Assembly: GCA_000969725.1 (NCBI GenBank)
Contig: JXSR01S007497.1
Source: Ophiothrix spiculata
Lineage: Eukaryota > Echinodermata > Ophiuroidea > Amphilepidida > Ophiotrichidae
DNA length: 36,286 nucleotides
Reading direction: 5' to 3' (one strand)
Shown: positions 1-11,295 of the stretch, piece after piece
Layout of the letters: every line of letters begins with the position of its first letter
Numbering within the stretch: position 1 is the stretch's first letter
The notes under the pieces: model-generated
What the model saw: the letters and a program-made list of their open reading frames with translations, nothing else
What the model was told of the DNA's origin: nothing
Database searches by the model: none
Program-made: the position numbers and the translations under genes

Positions 1-1
1 A

Positions 2-247
2 GCTGTTATTGAACAGTTCACTAAATTTCATAATCAGCAACAGCAGCAGCAACATACTCAGCAGTACCAGCAAAATGTATATAATACAGCCTTTCAACAG
101 ACAACAAATTACCAAGCTACTGCACCTCAGCAACAGCAACCATATCATAACTCTGGCACCCAACAGCCGCATTATAATGCTCAAGCACAGCAGCAGCATG
201 TAACCAGCAACAGCTATTCACCGAGACGTGGTGGCTACTACCAGTAG
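2..247 (+). CDS. Last coding exon of a glutamine-rich protein, 5' part outside window
   Basis: Reading from base 2 gives 81 open codons ending at TAG (245-247). The peptide begins with a short mixed segment (AVIEQFTKFHNQ), then is dominated by Gln with Tyr, Asn, Thr, Pro and His, and ends in SPRRGGYYQ. The CAG/CAA runs are broken by other codons, so this is a low-complexity protein tail, not a pure microsatellite. Prion-like Q/Y/N-rich tails ending in RGG or GGY are common in metazoan RNA-binding proteins. That is family knowledge only: no RNA-binding domain is visible here and I do not recognise the protein. The exon's 5' boundary is not visible. The AATAAA at 249-254 lies right after the stop and is probably too close to be the polyadenylation signal; another AATAAA is at 2048-2053. 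Confidence 0.6.
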   Translation, partial: AVIEQFTKFHNQQQQQQHTQQYQQNVYNTAFQQTTNYQATAPQQQQPYHNSGTQQPHYNAQAQQQHVTSNSYSPRRGGYYQ

Positions 248-3200
248 GAATAAATATGATGAGCCAGAGTGGAAGCTTGGTTGGGTGGGTGGTTAGGATT
301 AAATTATTCCATTATGTGCGATTACCATGTATAAACCAACATTATTTTTGCCTTTGTTCTGGATGGTTGTTTTCATGGTTTGAATGGAATTTTGTGATTT
401 TGCAGGGATGCATTGTCTCTATACTGTATTTCCTCCCTTCTCTGTATTTGTTGTAAATATGTACAGATCCTTCAAACTGTCCTTGATGTAGGCTCTGTAA
501 ATAGTTGATGTAGCCTCTCCTTGAAATGATTCAACATAATGTTGATCCATGACTCGTGTATCGACTGGTCAAGGAAATAGTTGATATCCAAGTAAGAGGA
601 GCGAAATATAGGCAAAACTAAAATTTATTGGAAAATGTAAACAAATCCAAGGTAGGGGGTGCTTATATAAATAATGCAGCCCAGTGAGCCCACTACTATT
701 TTGTTTTGTTTTCACTGTCCAATGAATTTTTGAGTGGCCTATAGCAATGTATCTTACCAGGTAAGGTATTAAGAATTCAATGTAACGGTTTAGTCATCTA
801 TGGTATCCCTCTACTCATTGAAACTTTGAATTGCCATGACCAACATGTCTGCTCCTATGTTATTTGAGATGTTACATCTTGGCAATTACATATGATTCTA
901 AATTGGTAATGTATGGCTTTATTAAGGCTTTGACAATGCAGATTGTGTGCTTAGGCCTTAGTTTAGGCATAGCATTCTGAAACCAAGTGATGGCTTCAAA
1001 TCTAAAAACAAAATATAATTCAAATTGAGTCTTTCTGTTATCTGAAAGAAAATAGATATTCAAGCATTGGTCGTCATTGGTTTGAAGCTTTCTATGTTGT
1101 TTTGGGAAGTATTTTTTTGAATGTGTGACTTGTGGTCTTGGACACAAGCGTATAAGTCTACTCTAAAATTCACTTTGTTTGTGTCTCAGGTCACAACTGT
1201 GCATTTAAAAAATCATTTGCCAACTATGACTAAAAAATTGATTTTTTTTTTCATGAATTTCATAAAGAGGCAAAAATTGTTAACACACTTCTGGTTTGAA
1301 GCAGTCTTTAGACGCTATGAAGATGCTAACTAGACGCTAGCAAGTTAAAATATTTTCAACTTAGCGTCTTTGTTAGCATCTAGCAAGACACTAGCTGCAT
1401 CTAGAAAGTATATCATATGGGTATAACAAAATACTAGGAATAACTTAAAGAAAGTTAGTAATGATAGATCAAGACATCTACTCTGCCAAATATGGCAGTT
1501 TTACATCAATATTTGTGTCCAAAAAATCCAAAGTCATAAAATTGATCCCTGGGAAAGTGGCAGATTTTGAAATTTGTGAAAAAAAATCCTCTGAAAATGA
1601 AATCCTTTTACAGTATAGGGTTTGTCACTATTTGTGAATATATAATAGGTTCCTGTGTAGTCTGCTGGTTTCAGATGTGTAAATAGTCTTCTCAAAACAG
1701 AGGAACAAGAAGTCATATCTTCCCTTTATTTTTGTTAAAACTTGGTGTAGAACTATATTGTTTTGTTTTGTTTCAAACTGCACAGATCTTTTTGAATTGT
1801 AGATATGAGAGATAACAGGTATTCATGCTTGCTTTTTTGTTTTCATTTCCCTGTTGCAGCTGTGTTTGCAAAAAAAATGGCACAAGAAGCTGCACATGCA
1901 CATTAATGACCTATTGACCTTTGACCCCAAATGTTTAGAATTCATATCAGGGTCAGTCAATGCATGGATGTTATATTTGTGTGCATATAGCAAACTCATG
2001 GTGCTTCTAAATGTCTGAAAATAATAGGGACAAGTTAAAAAATCCAAATAAATATGTTTGTTTTTAAACCATTGTTACATGTTTGGTGGTTGTGACCAAA
2101 TTTGTCCCTTTTAAATTATTTAAATTGATCACAAATTGTAATTATGGGATTGAATTCAAAGGAACACATAAATCAAAGTAAGAATATTTTTTGATAAATG
2201 TGATTATGAAGGTCAGAAAATTTTATGTTATAACCAGATAGAAAATGCATAAGTGAAGTATTGAAAAAAATGTATGTTGATTTTAATACAGACTGAATTA
2301 ATAGATGTAACTCAAAATTGTAAAAAACAATCGTTAATATGAAGGTCCGTCTACTTACATACTGAAAAGGATATTTGTAAATTTCTGTTTTATTACATTT
2401 TATGGGATTTTCTCCCCAAGTTTGTCATACATACTTTGTTATATTTTGTTATACTAAGATAGAAGAGGTCTAAAGAAATTCTTTCTGTGGTAGTAATGGC
2501 ATTGTTTGATTATCAAATTGATCTCAAGTAGTTTGGGTTTATCATATCAGTGTCAAGGCTGATAATAAGGGTGATGCTGTGCACGTTTTGCTTGATAAGG
2601 AAGAGGACATTTTTACATATGGCTCTAAGTAAGGATGATGACATAGATTTATTAGAGAAGAGATTGCAGACTCTGTGCCATTTATGTTTGGAGACAAACT
2701 TGGGGGTTTAAGAGTTTTTCCCAAAGTTAAACGTTGGAACTTCTCGCAATTGTAGCGCGGTCTAACTTTCTGCATCTGATTTGTTTTTGGGCATTTTTTG
2801 TGTAAATACGAGTGCTGGTTAAATCAAGGCGCGTCTAAATGATGCATTCATCTTTGATGAGGCCTAAGAAGATGCGCAATAACAAATATAGCACCTGCTT
2901 GGGTTGAGATTTGGCGTGCCTCAATTGGACCCAAAATCTGAATTCCATTAATTTGAGCCCCAAGGCTGACAAAATCATTACGCGGGAAAGTATAGGAAGT
3001 CTGTGATCTCCTGTCTGTATCTATGGATGATGCTGATCTTTCGCATGTATGTTTCAATATATTGGAATATGTGGAATGTCGGATATGCAACATTTGAAAT
3101 GTTCATAAACTGGAAATTATATTTTATAATATTGCATGTATACTGTCTTATTAAATTTAATATACCAGATCTAAAGAAATACAGTTACCTGTTTGCAAAC

Positions 3201-6200
3201 CATGCGATTACAGTGTTTGTGTACCGGTACATTGGATTTGGTTTCAATCGAGGACATGTCTCAGATTATACACTCCTTGTGAATATGACAGGCATTGGGG
3301 ATATTCCTAATCTCTATACAGTGTAACTGTGGCAAAGAAGTGGTGTTGTGTGTACCCTGTTTAGTTATACACTACAGTGTCCCAATTGCTATGTAAATGT
3401 TTGAAATATATTTACAGGTGAACTGGAGATGTGTGGACGGTACAGCACACTGAGGATTCCCACTTGGTGGCATATTTTTCACATTCGTGTCTCCAATTGA
3501 AGCCAAAAGTCAATGGAGGTGTTAAGCCTGATGCATCAACTGATTGTCTGACAAGGACTGTGTTATTGGTGTTTCAAATTGTTCTTGGACTTGAAAATTG
3601 AGATTGAATTGATTGCTTGTGTAATATACGCAAGTTCACAACGCTTTCCATGCTCGCGTAGTGTTACAATATTATGGTTTTTTGATTCAAAGCGTTGTTG
3701 TGTACTTCGCGATGTCACGTACCTGTCGCAGATTGTGGACACACAATGGCTTGGCTCAGATTTTCAGTTCATGTCAAAAATGTAAAAGAAACAATAACAC
3801 TGAATGGAGGGAACTGTACACATGTAACAATCATTGGAAACTGTCCTCTGCCTGATTGCTTGGTGACTATAGTCAGATTCTCTCATTCAAGACAGGATTG
3901 AATACTTTGGGTGGACAGAATTATCCAATTTCTATCATTTGCTTGCTCCTAAATAGATGATATTGTACACAGAACATAAAAGTTGACATGAGGGAGAGAA
4001 TTAAGGTATAGATACCATTATTTTTTTTGTTGCTTCTTCAAGAGCATACACATCAGAGAAGTTACGAAATTATAGGTCAAGTTTTACTGTGTAAATGTAA
4101 GACACCTCTGAAATGCACCCTTCCGACTCCCTATTTGCATGCGTTACAAGATTTTTTTTTTTTTTTTTCAGATCTCATATATTTTTTTCCTCAGGATAGT
4201 ACATGAGTCAAAAATCATGTTTTTATTACTGTACATTTGCAAATACTTGAATGACATGAATGATATAAATGTATGATGAATTGTTTCAGTACTGTTGTAT
4301 TATAAACTGGTCAATACTGTCATGGAGAGGACGATAAAACTGAGCCATATGACCTACCATTGGTTTGTCAGCAGTTAATTCTGTCATAAAGTAGCATAAT
4401 TTACAATTGGGGTGAATACATATAAACCTTTAGATTGGTCTTGGGTTTTAATCACCCATCATGGAAAATGGACAGGAACTTGTAAAGACTAAACTCAAAT
4501 TCTAATATTACTTAAATTTGAAAAAAAGTTCAATGTGTCATCAATTCAGAGCAACTACTCTGTGTTTAATGATGTTTAGAAAACAAATGTGTGGAGTTGT
4601 TGCTTGGTAGTATTTTTTGATGTCCAATGTTTTAGTCTTTTTGTTTAGATGTGCCATGATTGTGTTCCTGTGACTGTATTGGAAGCACTCAAAATATCCT
4701 GAGAGAGAATACTCAAGTGTGTTCAAGTTCTATGCTTATGTTACACTTTTTATCTCTCAACATCGATTGTACATTTTGAGCATGAGTCACTACCATATGT
4801 ATGTATGTATGTATGCAGTGTTGTAAAATGTGGACTAAGAACAATATTTGGCAAGAATAAGAATAAGCAACTCTGCTCCCCAAATAACATGTGTTTCAGT
4901 ATGCAGTTCAGCAAAATTGTGTTTTAATTCAGGATGGGAACTTTGTGGTTGAAAGAAAGTCATTTGTACTGATGCGGACACAGTGTGGGTTATGTTAATA
5001 GAGACAAATGAAGGCAATTCTGATTTGTGGTGGTAGGCAAAATGTATCACCGGGTGCATTTATCTGTAACTTGAAGTGAGTGATCTCATGAAATGTTGAC
5101 GCCACATTGGTTACGTGTAGTCTTCTCATTTGCCCTGCAGATCTGATGCTGCTTTCATACTTAATGTCGCTTTGTAGCTCTGTCGTCTGCTTAACACTTT
5201 TGTAGCTTTGCGGTTTTATTGCTCTGCAGCTTTGTCGCTTCATGTGGCTGTGAAAGTTGAAATTCATTTCAACTTGAAAATCTTGCCGTGCGACAAAAAT
5301 TTGCTGATATCGATTATCTCAGCGAAATGTAGCTTTGCCGCCACGACAACCAGAATTGGCAAGTTTCTGCAAAAAATATGTGACAAGGCTACAAAACTAC
5401 ATGTGTATGAAAGCAGCATAATTGTGTTGAATTTTGATTGGTGTCTTTGCAAACAGCTTTGTATTCAAGTGAATTACATAAGTTTGGTTAAAGTGGTTTT
5501 GGGCAGGTCCTATTTCCATTGATTACTTTTGCAGTGGTCTTTTTGCTATTCTCTATTTTGTAGAATAATAATCAGACAATTTTAGCATGAATTTAAGTAC
5601 AGGTGTAAAATAAATTGCATTAATGACATCATAAAAATTAAGAAACACAAAGCTTCTGCTGTGTAATGTAACTACAAAACCCATTGGTCTGAAAATATAT
5701 GTATCATAATGTGTTGATGCAATGACGCACATACAGGAGAAATGGCAAAATTTCCTGTGGATGTTGTGTATTATGGTTCTGGAAAATACTTGTGCAAAGT
5801 GCTGATGGAATATCTATGACAAATCAAAGCTGTACAGACAATGCCAATGTGTGGAGCATTGATTAAGCATAAACATGAGAATATTAATAACTAAATTCAA
5901 GTTAAAATGACATTGTATAATTCAAAAAGTTGCAGATCAAAAAAGGAATGTAAATCCAGAAAAAGCAAACAAGATTTTGATGCTGTGTTCATGATATTGA
6001 ATGTTAGTTGAATGTAGAAACCAAGTTACCTGTATATTCTTAAATCCCCCAGAACTGCAGTTGGCAAAACGTTAACATTTAGGTTCAAAAAGTTGCATTT
6101 TGAAAGAATTAACAGTTGAGCAACATTAAACATCCCACAATCTTAAGGAAGTGCTGATGGTTTTATTTGTGTTACAAATATGTTTGTTTTGTTTTCAATT

Positions 6201-7300
6201 GATCTTAAAAGATTCTGTGCCGTGCAGAGTTGAAGACTCTTTGTTATTTTTTTTGCTGCTGTAGTGAAAGTGATCATCTGTAATGTTTGGGTACGGAGAA
6301 ATCAGACATTTTACTATTTTCTTACGACTAAAAATAATATTAATTGCAAATTTGTTCAGCTTGAATGTGTATTGTGGTGTGCAATAAGTACTCTTCATTC
6401 ATCATATTTAATCTCAAATGTTTTTTGGCAGCAATGTTTGAAACAAAATGGCCGAGTGTTCAGGGTTGATTGCCTCACGGCTGCAACTAACAAGAGTTGT
6501 CCACTGGCACATGCCACATTATTTCGTCCAAAGCATTATCATCAACATCACACTGGTGATAGAGGGTGGTCTATTTTGTCCATTTGACAATCAAATGTAA
6601 ACTAATTTGTACTCGCCATTGAAGCATGGCAAACATATAATTGCTGAACATGAGGGTTATTTTCTCAAGATGCCAAGATTTTGGTTTCTCCACAATTGTA
6701 GTGTTGATGTATTGTATACATTCTGATAGTGATAAATTATTACACTGATTCGATTACCTCTGAATTCGTTGTTGACCGACAACATTTGCATACCTTTCAC
6801 GAAATTGGATGATCCCAAGGTAAACCAAATAGCACTCTTTATAACTGACAAGCACCACCAATCAAAGTATCATGACTATCATACACGAATGATTCAAAAA
6901 TGTAGTGGGTGCACCATTCTAACCAACCAAACTCAACAAGGCGGGAAAAAAACATGTATCAAGATTCAGATGTCGCACAAAGTTTACCAGTTTGGGAGAT
7001 CAGACCAAGTGTGTCGAATGGTGACCAGGAGAATGGATTACCTCCTGCTATAAATCTTTTAATTGGGCCATTCAATTCAATGAAAGGTGTTCAAATGTTT
7101 CAGTCAACATCAGAGGTAATGGAGCTTCAGTTAGTAGTTTACCCAACATATTGTGTTTGATTCTAAATTATATGAAAACATTGTGTTTGATTTAAATTAT
7201 ATGATCCTCTGAATTCATGCAGAACTACAGTGACCAGTGTATGATAATAAACATGTAAAAACCCTTGAACTCGTGTATGTGAATTTTTATCGTAGTATAC
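248..7300. other. 3' UTR and intergenic DNA without a recognised gene
   Basis: AT-rich sequence with stops in all frames. It starts with the 3' untranslated region of the Gln-rich gene, of unknown length. Short open frames here have no recognisable protein features. Visible structures are an imperfect hairpin at 1322-1380, a T-run near 4150-4168, a TATG microsatellite at 4797-4815 and a tandem repeat of about 30 bp at 7147-7203. Weakly coding-like stretches around 2540-3090 are interrupted by stops and match nothing I know. Confidence 0.5.
1322..1380. repeat. Imperfect 59-nt hairpin
   Basis: GATGCTAAC near the left end pairs with GTTAGCATC at the right end; inner segments (GACGCTA, AGTT) also pair around an AAAATATTTT centre. 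Related TAGC-rich words (CTAGC, GACACTAGC) continue to about 1405. It is probably a small MITE or decayed inverted repeat. There is no evidence that it is transcribed. Confidence 0.5.
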
Positions 7301-7378
7301 AAATAAATACCGACTTGAAGATTTAGTAAAGACGTATTTATGGACCTGAAGTGACCAAAATTTTAGCTATTTCACTTG
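7301..7378 (+). repeat. Partial copy of a dispersed repeat (family F)
   Basis: The words ATACCGACTTGAAGAT, GGACCTGAAGTGAC and AAAATTTTAGCTATTT recur at 11441-11550 on the same strand and, as an inverted-repeat copy, at 29901-30105. Three copies in 36 kb mark a moderately abundant interspersed family. This copy looks like a single arm of the element. Confidence 0.6.
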
Positions 7379-7413
7379 ATGGGTGCAATTCTTCCCACCA
7401 TTCACCCATCGCG

Positions 7414-7530
7414 CTTCTCAAGACATTCAGATGTGCTGTAGGTGTGTCATTTGTATCTAATTGTGTAAAATTTCACCAGATTTAGGTGTGCTGAAAATTG
7501 CACTCAAGATCATTTTAGGTGTGTGATGGT
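7414..7530 (+). repeat. Dispersed repeat, copy 1 (family E)
   Basis: About 117 bp beginning CTTCTCAAGACATTCAG and ending CATTTTAGGTGTGTGATGG. It is closely similar to the reverse complement of 14871-14990. Shared internal words include GTGCTGTAGGTGTG and CCAGATTTAGGTGTGCTG. The AGGTGTG motif recurs inside the unit. No coding capacity is seen and the class is unknown. Confidence 0.7.
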
Positions 7531-7910
7531 GTTTAATTGCTCTTGCACACCTCAAAATGCAAGGCCTGACTTCCACAGCTTGCAAACAACCCACTGGGTG
7601 AAACAAGTGCCATAGACTTGCATGATAAAACTACTGATGGAAAACTTGATACAGAAAATTTATTACATCATCAAAGAATGAAAAAGACCTTCAGAAAGGG
7701 GATAATCACAGCTTGGTGTCAATGGAAACAAATACCACTTTGCCAAAATACAGTTTGAAATAGAGGAAATTCAAATCTTTACCACACAAATGAATGCATT
7801 AGTGGAGTAACCTTGGTGAACATTCCATTAGTTATTCACATTTACTGAAATGTTGCTGTGTTACGGGAAGAGCTTAAATCACCCTTAGGTTGCAGCCTAA
7901 AGTAAAATAG

Positions 7911-8367
7911 CAATTGAATACGCCAGAATAAGAACATCCCAACTCCAATAGCTCCCTTCTGTTAAGTTATGTAAAATATAAATCTCTGAAAATGCTTTCA
8001 AATCACTAGAAAGCATTTCCATGTCTTTATCCCAATCATAGTGTCACATTTGACCTTGTAGTTGACTTTGTTAGACATTGTTAGATAATTTTCCTAGCAT
8101 ATAGTTGCAGAGAGGAGAGCTCATGGAGTTGGGATGTTCTTGTAATGGCTGTTTAAGTATAGCAACTATGTACTATAAGTACAATTATCTAACAATGTCT
8201 AACTGCAAGGTCAAATGTGACAATATGATTAGGGTATTGACATGGAAATGCTATTTTAGTGATGTGAAAGCATTTTCAGAAATGTGTATGCATTTATATT
8301 GTATAAATATAATTAACAGAAGGGAGCTATTGGAGTTAGGATGTTCTTATTCTGGTGTATTCAATTG
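7911..8367. mobile_element. Fold-back MITE, unit 1 of a head-to-head pair
   Basis: The unit starts and ends with CAATTG. Its left end (AATACGCCAGAATAAG, then AACATCCCAACTCCA and CTTCTGTTAA) is repeated inverted at its right end, so it forms one long imperfect hairpin of about 457 nt. Internal segments such as CATTGTTAGATAATT and TTGACCTTGTAGTTGAC also have inverted partners. No transposase is encoded. The next unit (8362-8831) is the reverse complement of this one and shares its CAATTG. Confidence 0.85.
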
Positions 8368-8831
8368 AATACGCTAGAATAAGAACATCCCAACTCCATG
8401 TGCTGCCTTCTGTTAATCATATTTATAAAATATAAATGCATACAAATTTCTGAAAATGCTTTCACATCACTAAAATAGCATTTCTATGTCAATATCCTAA
8501 TCATAGTGTCATATTTGACCTTGTAGTTTACTTTTTTAGACATTGTTAGATAATTGTTATAGTGCATAATTGCTATATTAAACAGTCATAATAAGAACAT
8601 CCCAACTCCATGAGCTCCTCTCTGCAACTATATGCTAGGAAAATTATCTAACAATGTCTAACAAAGTCAACTACAAGGTCAAATGTGAGACTATGATTGG
8701 GATAAAGACATGAAAATGCTTTCTAGTGATTTGAAAGCATTTTTCGAGATTTACATGCATTTATATTTTACATAACTTAACAGAAGGCAGCACATGGAGT
8801 TGGGATGTTCTTATTCTAGCGTATTCAATTG
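8362..8831. mobile_element. Fold-back MITE, unit 2 of a head-to-head pair
   Basis: This is the inverted copy of 7911-8367. Its reverse complement follows unit 1 almost base for base in most segments, with small indels (for example around 8550-8600 against 8145-8190). It also carries its own terminal inverted repeats beginning CAATTGAATACGCTAG. The subterminal words GTGCTGCCTTCTG and CAGAAGGCAGCAC differ from unit 1's TAGCTCCCTTCTG, so each unit has matched ends of its own. Confidence 0.85.
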
Positions 8832-8937
8832 TAGTCACTGAAATGTCATGAAGGTCCATCATATTAATCCAGAGGTCTTAAAAAGTTGGTGTATAAATTA
8901 TAAAACTGTATTAATATATAGTACTGTCTTCACTTAA

Positions 8938-9249
8938 AATAATAATAATAATAATCAGATTTTTATAGCGCTTTTTAACTATGTATGCAAAGCGCTGTCG
9001 CCAATTATTATTACGCTGCCATCAGGAAACCGTCACAATCATTTCGCATAACTAGTTGTCGCTGGCCAGGTGCCCATCATTGGATTGTAATGTTCCCCAT
9101 AACACCTACCCAATAACGCTCGGGTCGACAAAGCAATGAGGATTAAATGCCTGCCCAAGGACATAACTTGTTGGCCGTAGCGGGGCTCGAACTCGCGATC
9201 TCATGATTCGGAGTCCTGCTCTGTTCCACTAGACCACATGAGCTCCTCC
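8938..9249 (-). mobile_element. tRNA-derived SINE with (ATT)n tail
   Basis: Read on the minus strand, the element begins with a tRNA-like head containing an A box (TGGTCTAGTGGA, 9225-9236) and a B box (GAGTTCGAGCC, 9184-9194) at tRNA-like spacing. It continues through an unrelated body carrying AGCGC words and ends in an (ATT)n tail, seen on the plus strand as AATAATAATAATAATAAT at 8939-8956. The body and tail resemble the conserved 3' domains (AGCGCTATAAA followed by ATT repeats) of SINEs in many invertebrates, from memory. The tRNA head is degenerate and is not annotated as a functional tRNA. Confidence 0.8.
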
Positions 9250-9510
9250 AAGACAACAGTATGATTTATGTCATAAAAATATTGAAATACCTTCTGTGAA
9301 TGAAAAGTTGCAAAAGCTTTTGGACGTGTTATGCCCTTTGGTGGATTAAATGTCATTTATCTTGATTTCGGCGGAACTCGCAATTTGGATACGTATCTGA
9401 ACTTTGCACATTTAAAGCCAAATCATTTGTAGAATATTTTATCTACCCCAAACAAACACAAATAAGCTAAAAAAGTGTCATGGGTGACATGGGCGCTTCA
9501 TTTTTAACAC

Positions 9511-9880
9511 TATATATGAGGGGTGCTCTGGCAAAATGAGAGGAAAGTCTCAAATTTCAAAATTGAATTTATGACATATTTTGATTCTCTAGAATCTCAG
9601 CTTTTGAATGATAGATAATATGTCACACTTTCTTTCTCCATTCTTCATTTAGAGATTGAAATTCAAAGCAGTCCACTGAATATATTGTAAAAAAAATTGC
9701 ACTTTCAAGCAAAGTTGACTTTCAAAACTCAACGTATAGGTAAACACTTATGCATGAATGCGTTTTATGTCAAAAAACGAAATTTGACTTTTTCACCCTA
9801 TTTTTACTTTTAGATGCCATTTATTCAAAATGTTGATTTGCGACTTTCCTCTCATTTTGCCAGAGCAGCCCACATATGTG
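9511..9880. mobile_element. MITE D, terminal inverted repeats of about 30 bp
   Basis: The left terminus GCTCTGGCAAAATGAGAGG (about 9525-9543) is found inverted at 9847-9867 as CCTCTCATTTTGCCAGAGC. The right end runs into CACATATGTG (9871-9880), and the left end has the related TATATATGAG (9511-9520). The interior, of about 300 bp, has no coding potential. It directly abuts the element at 9871-10128. Confidence 0.75.
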
Positions 9881-10128
9881 ATTGCTCACCCGAAAAGGGG
9901 GACTTTGCGACAGTTCACTTTTCAAGCAACAAGTGAAAATAGGCAGCAAAAAACAGAGAAAATAATAAGAATTTCCAGCAGATTTTCTGTTGTAAAATTT
10001 GATAGCCTTGATCAATTTCAACAAGTAAGGTGTCATTTTAAAGCTTAAAAAATGCTGCAACAGATGAAATGACAAAATCAAAATTGATATAATCTGTAAA
10101 GTCCCCCCTTTCGGGGTGAGCCATCACA
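9871..10128. mobile_element. MITE family A, copy 1
   Basis: An element of about 258 bp. Its left end is CACATATGTGATTGCTCACC followed by CGAAAAGGGGGACTTTG. Its right end is the inverted partner (AAAGTCCCCCCTTTCGGGG, then TGAGCCATCACA). The same element occurs at 33820-34082. Conserved interior words include GAATTTCCAGCAGATTTTCT and CTTGATCAATTTCAACAAG. Apparent open frames in both copies arise from this repeat and are not genes. Confidence 0.85.
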
Positions 10129-11142
10129 GTATTGCTAACAGACACCATTGTATTTTCCGATGTATTTTCAGGGCATTAAAATGATTCTACTTGACGTTTT
10201 TATAGTTTTTTACAATTTATAGCACTGAAGTCTGAAATAATTATGAACTCCAAACCCACAATTGCTTAACGAATTTCATTTTATTGTAACTGTACAATCA
10301 ATATACAAAGAAGTTGCTGAACCTTAGGAGAGTAAAAAGGTTTTGATAACATTGATGCGATTTGTGTTATCCAATACTTTGGTCTCTGACAACGCTTTGG
10401 TCTCTGACACTGTACTACTTCAGCTCACCAGAACACACTTTTATATTTTTTCATTGCGCATATGTATCGAGATGAGCACCCTCCAGGAACACAATTATTT
10501 GACAAAAATCAACCATAACATTAGCCTTCCATAAACAGATTCTAGAGCCATATTTACCTGTTTTTGATAGACGGAAGTATAAAACAATTACCATTGTACT
10601 CTATAAACCTTGAAGTATAAAGTGAGCAGCCGATCAATACACATAACCAGTACAAGGAAATAAATTAGTAAATATTTTTTCGAATAATAACCATGTATCC
10701 AATCTTGCTGAATATTCAAATGAACTTATGTTAAAGGTTTGTCTATAATGAACCATGCCAGAAATGTAATGCTTGAAAATTTATGCCATATGGGGTATGG
10801 CGTAAACCTTACTAAGCTTTATGCTTAAAACTCTTTCAAAAAAGTCAACAAGTGGGCCAATGACTTAAGCTATGAAAAACTAGTTTTAGGTGGTGGTTGA
10901 ACAGCTTTTAAAGCAGGTAAAAACATAAAATCATAAAATGTTTCAGCTTTGTTGATAATGATGACCAACTGTCATTGAAAGTTAAGGTATAATCCATGTC
11001 AAATTCAGGATTCGGGATTCTTCAAATAATTGTTGAAAAAGAAGAATTGGGTCCAAACATGCCCAGTTAAATACTTGACTATAAGTCACTGAGAGGGAGT
11101 CATCACAGACTCGTAAGTTCATTGCAAGTAGTGTGGGCAATG
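10129..11142. other. 3' flank of the DYDC-like gene, including a probable polyadenylation signal
   Basis: No coding sequence is seen. The nearest clear minus-strand AATAAA is about 860 bp beyond the DYDC-like stop, at about 10279-10284 (TTTATT on the plus strand). It could end that transcript; the true 3' end is not shown by sequence alone. Confidence 0.35.
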
Positions 11143-11295
11143 TTACGATGCTTCTTGCTGTTCTTCAGCAGCTGGTTGAGGTGGTTCAGCCTCCGTTGTT
11201 GCCTGTTCTCCCTCTGCGGCAGGTGCCGTTGTCTGTTCTTCACCTCCTTCCTTGGCTGCATCAGCTGAGGCCTTGCCACTCTCTTCTGCTCCCTC
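11143..11295 (-). CDS. DYDC: DYDC-like exon 5: terminal exon
   Basis: Codons 184-233 and stop TAA (11145-11143). The acceptor is TTTTGCACAG. The peptide is rich in Glu, Ala, Gln, Thr and Pro ([20 protein letters not shown] at its start, EEQQEAS at its end). Phase 0 joins it to exons 3 or 4 without changing the frame. The assignment to this gene rests on phase, composition and lack of any other gene nearby, not on family similarity. Confidence 0.7.
   Translation of the reverse strand, partial: EGAEESGKASADAAKEGGEEQTTAPAAEGEQATTEAEPPQPAAEEQQEAS

Noticed and set aside
249..254. Polyadenylation signal of the Gln-rich gene
   Set aside because: AATAAA begins two bases after the stop codon, leaving almost no 3' UTR; probably coincidental.
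2542..3326. Coding-like stretches on both strands
   Set aside because: Interrupted by stops, no recognised motif and no consistent exon structure.
4797..4815. CRISPR-like or satellite array
   Set aside because: Only a short TATG microsatellite; there are no spacer-separated repeats anywhere in the window and the genome is eukaryotic.
9184..9249. tRNA gene on the minus strand
   Set aside because: A and B boxes are present, but the acceptor and anticodon arms do not pair well and the sequence is joined to a SINE body and (ATT)n tail.
9821..10081. Minus-strand small protein similar to one at 33752-33973
   Set aside because: The similarity is explained by two copies of MITE family A; the frame is not preserved across their ends.
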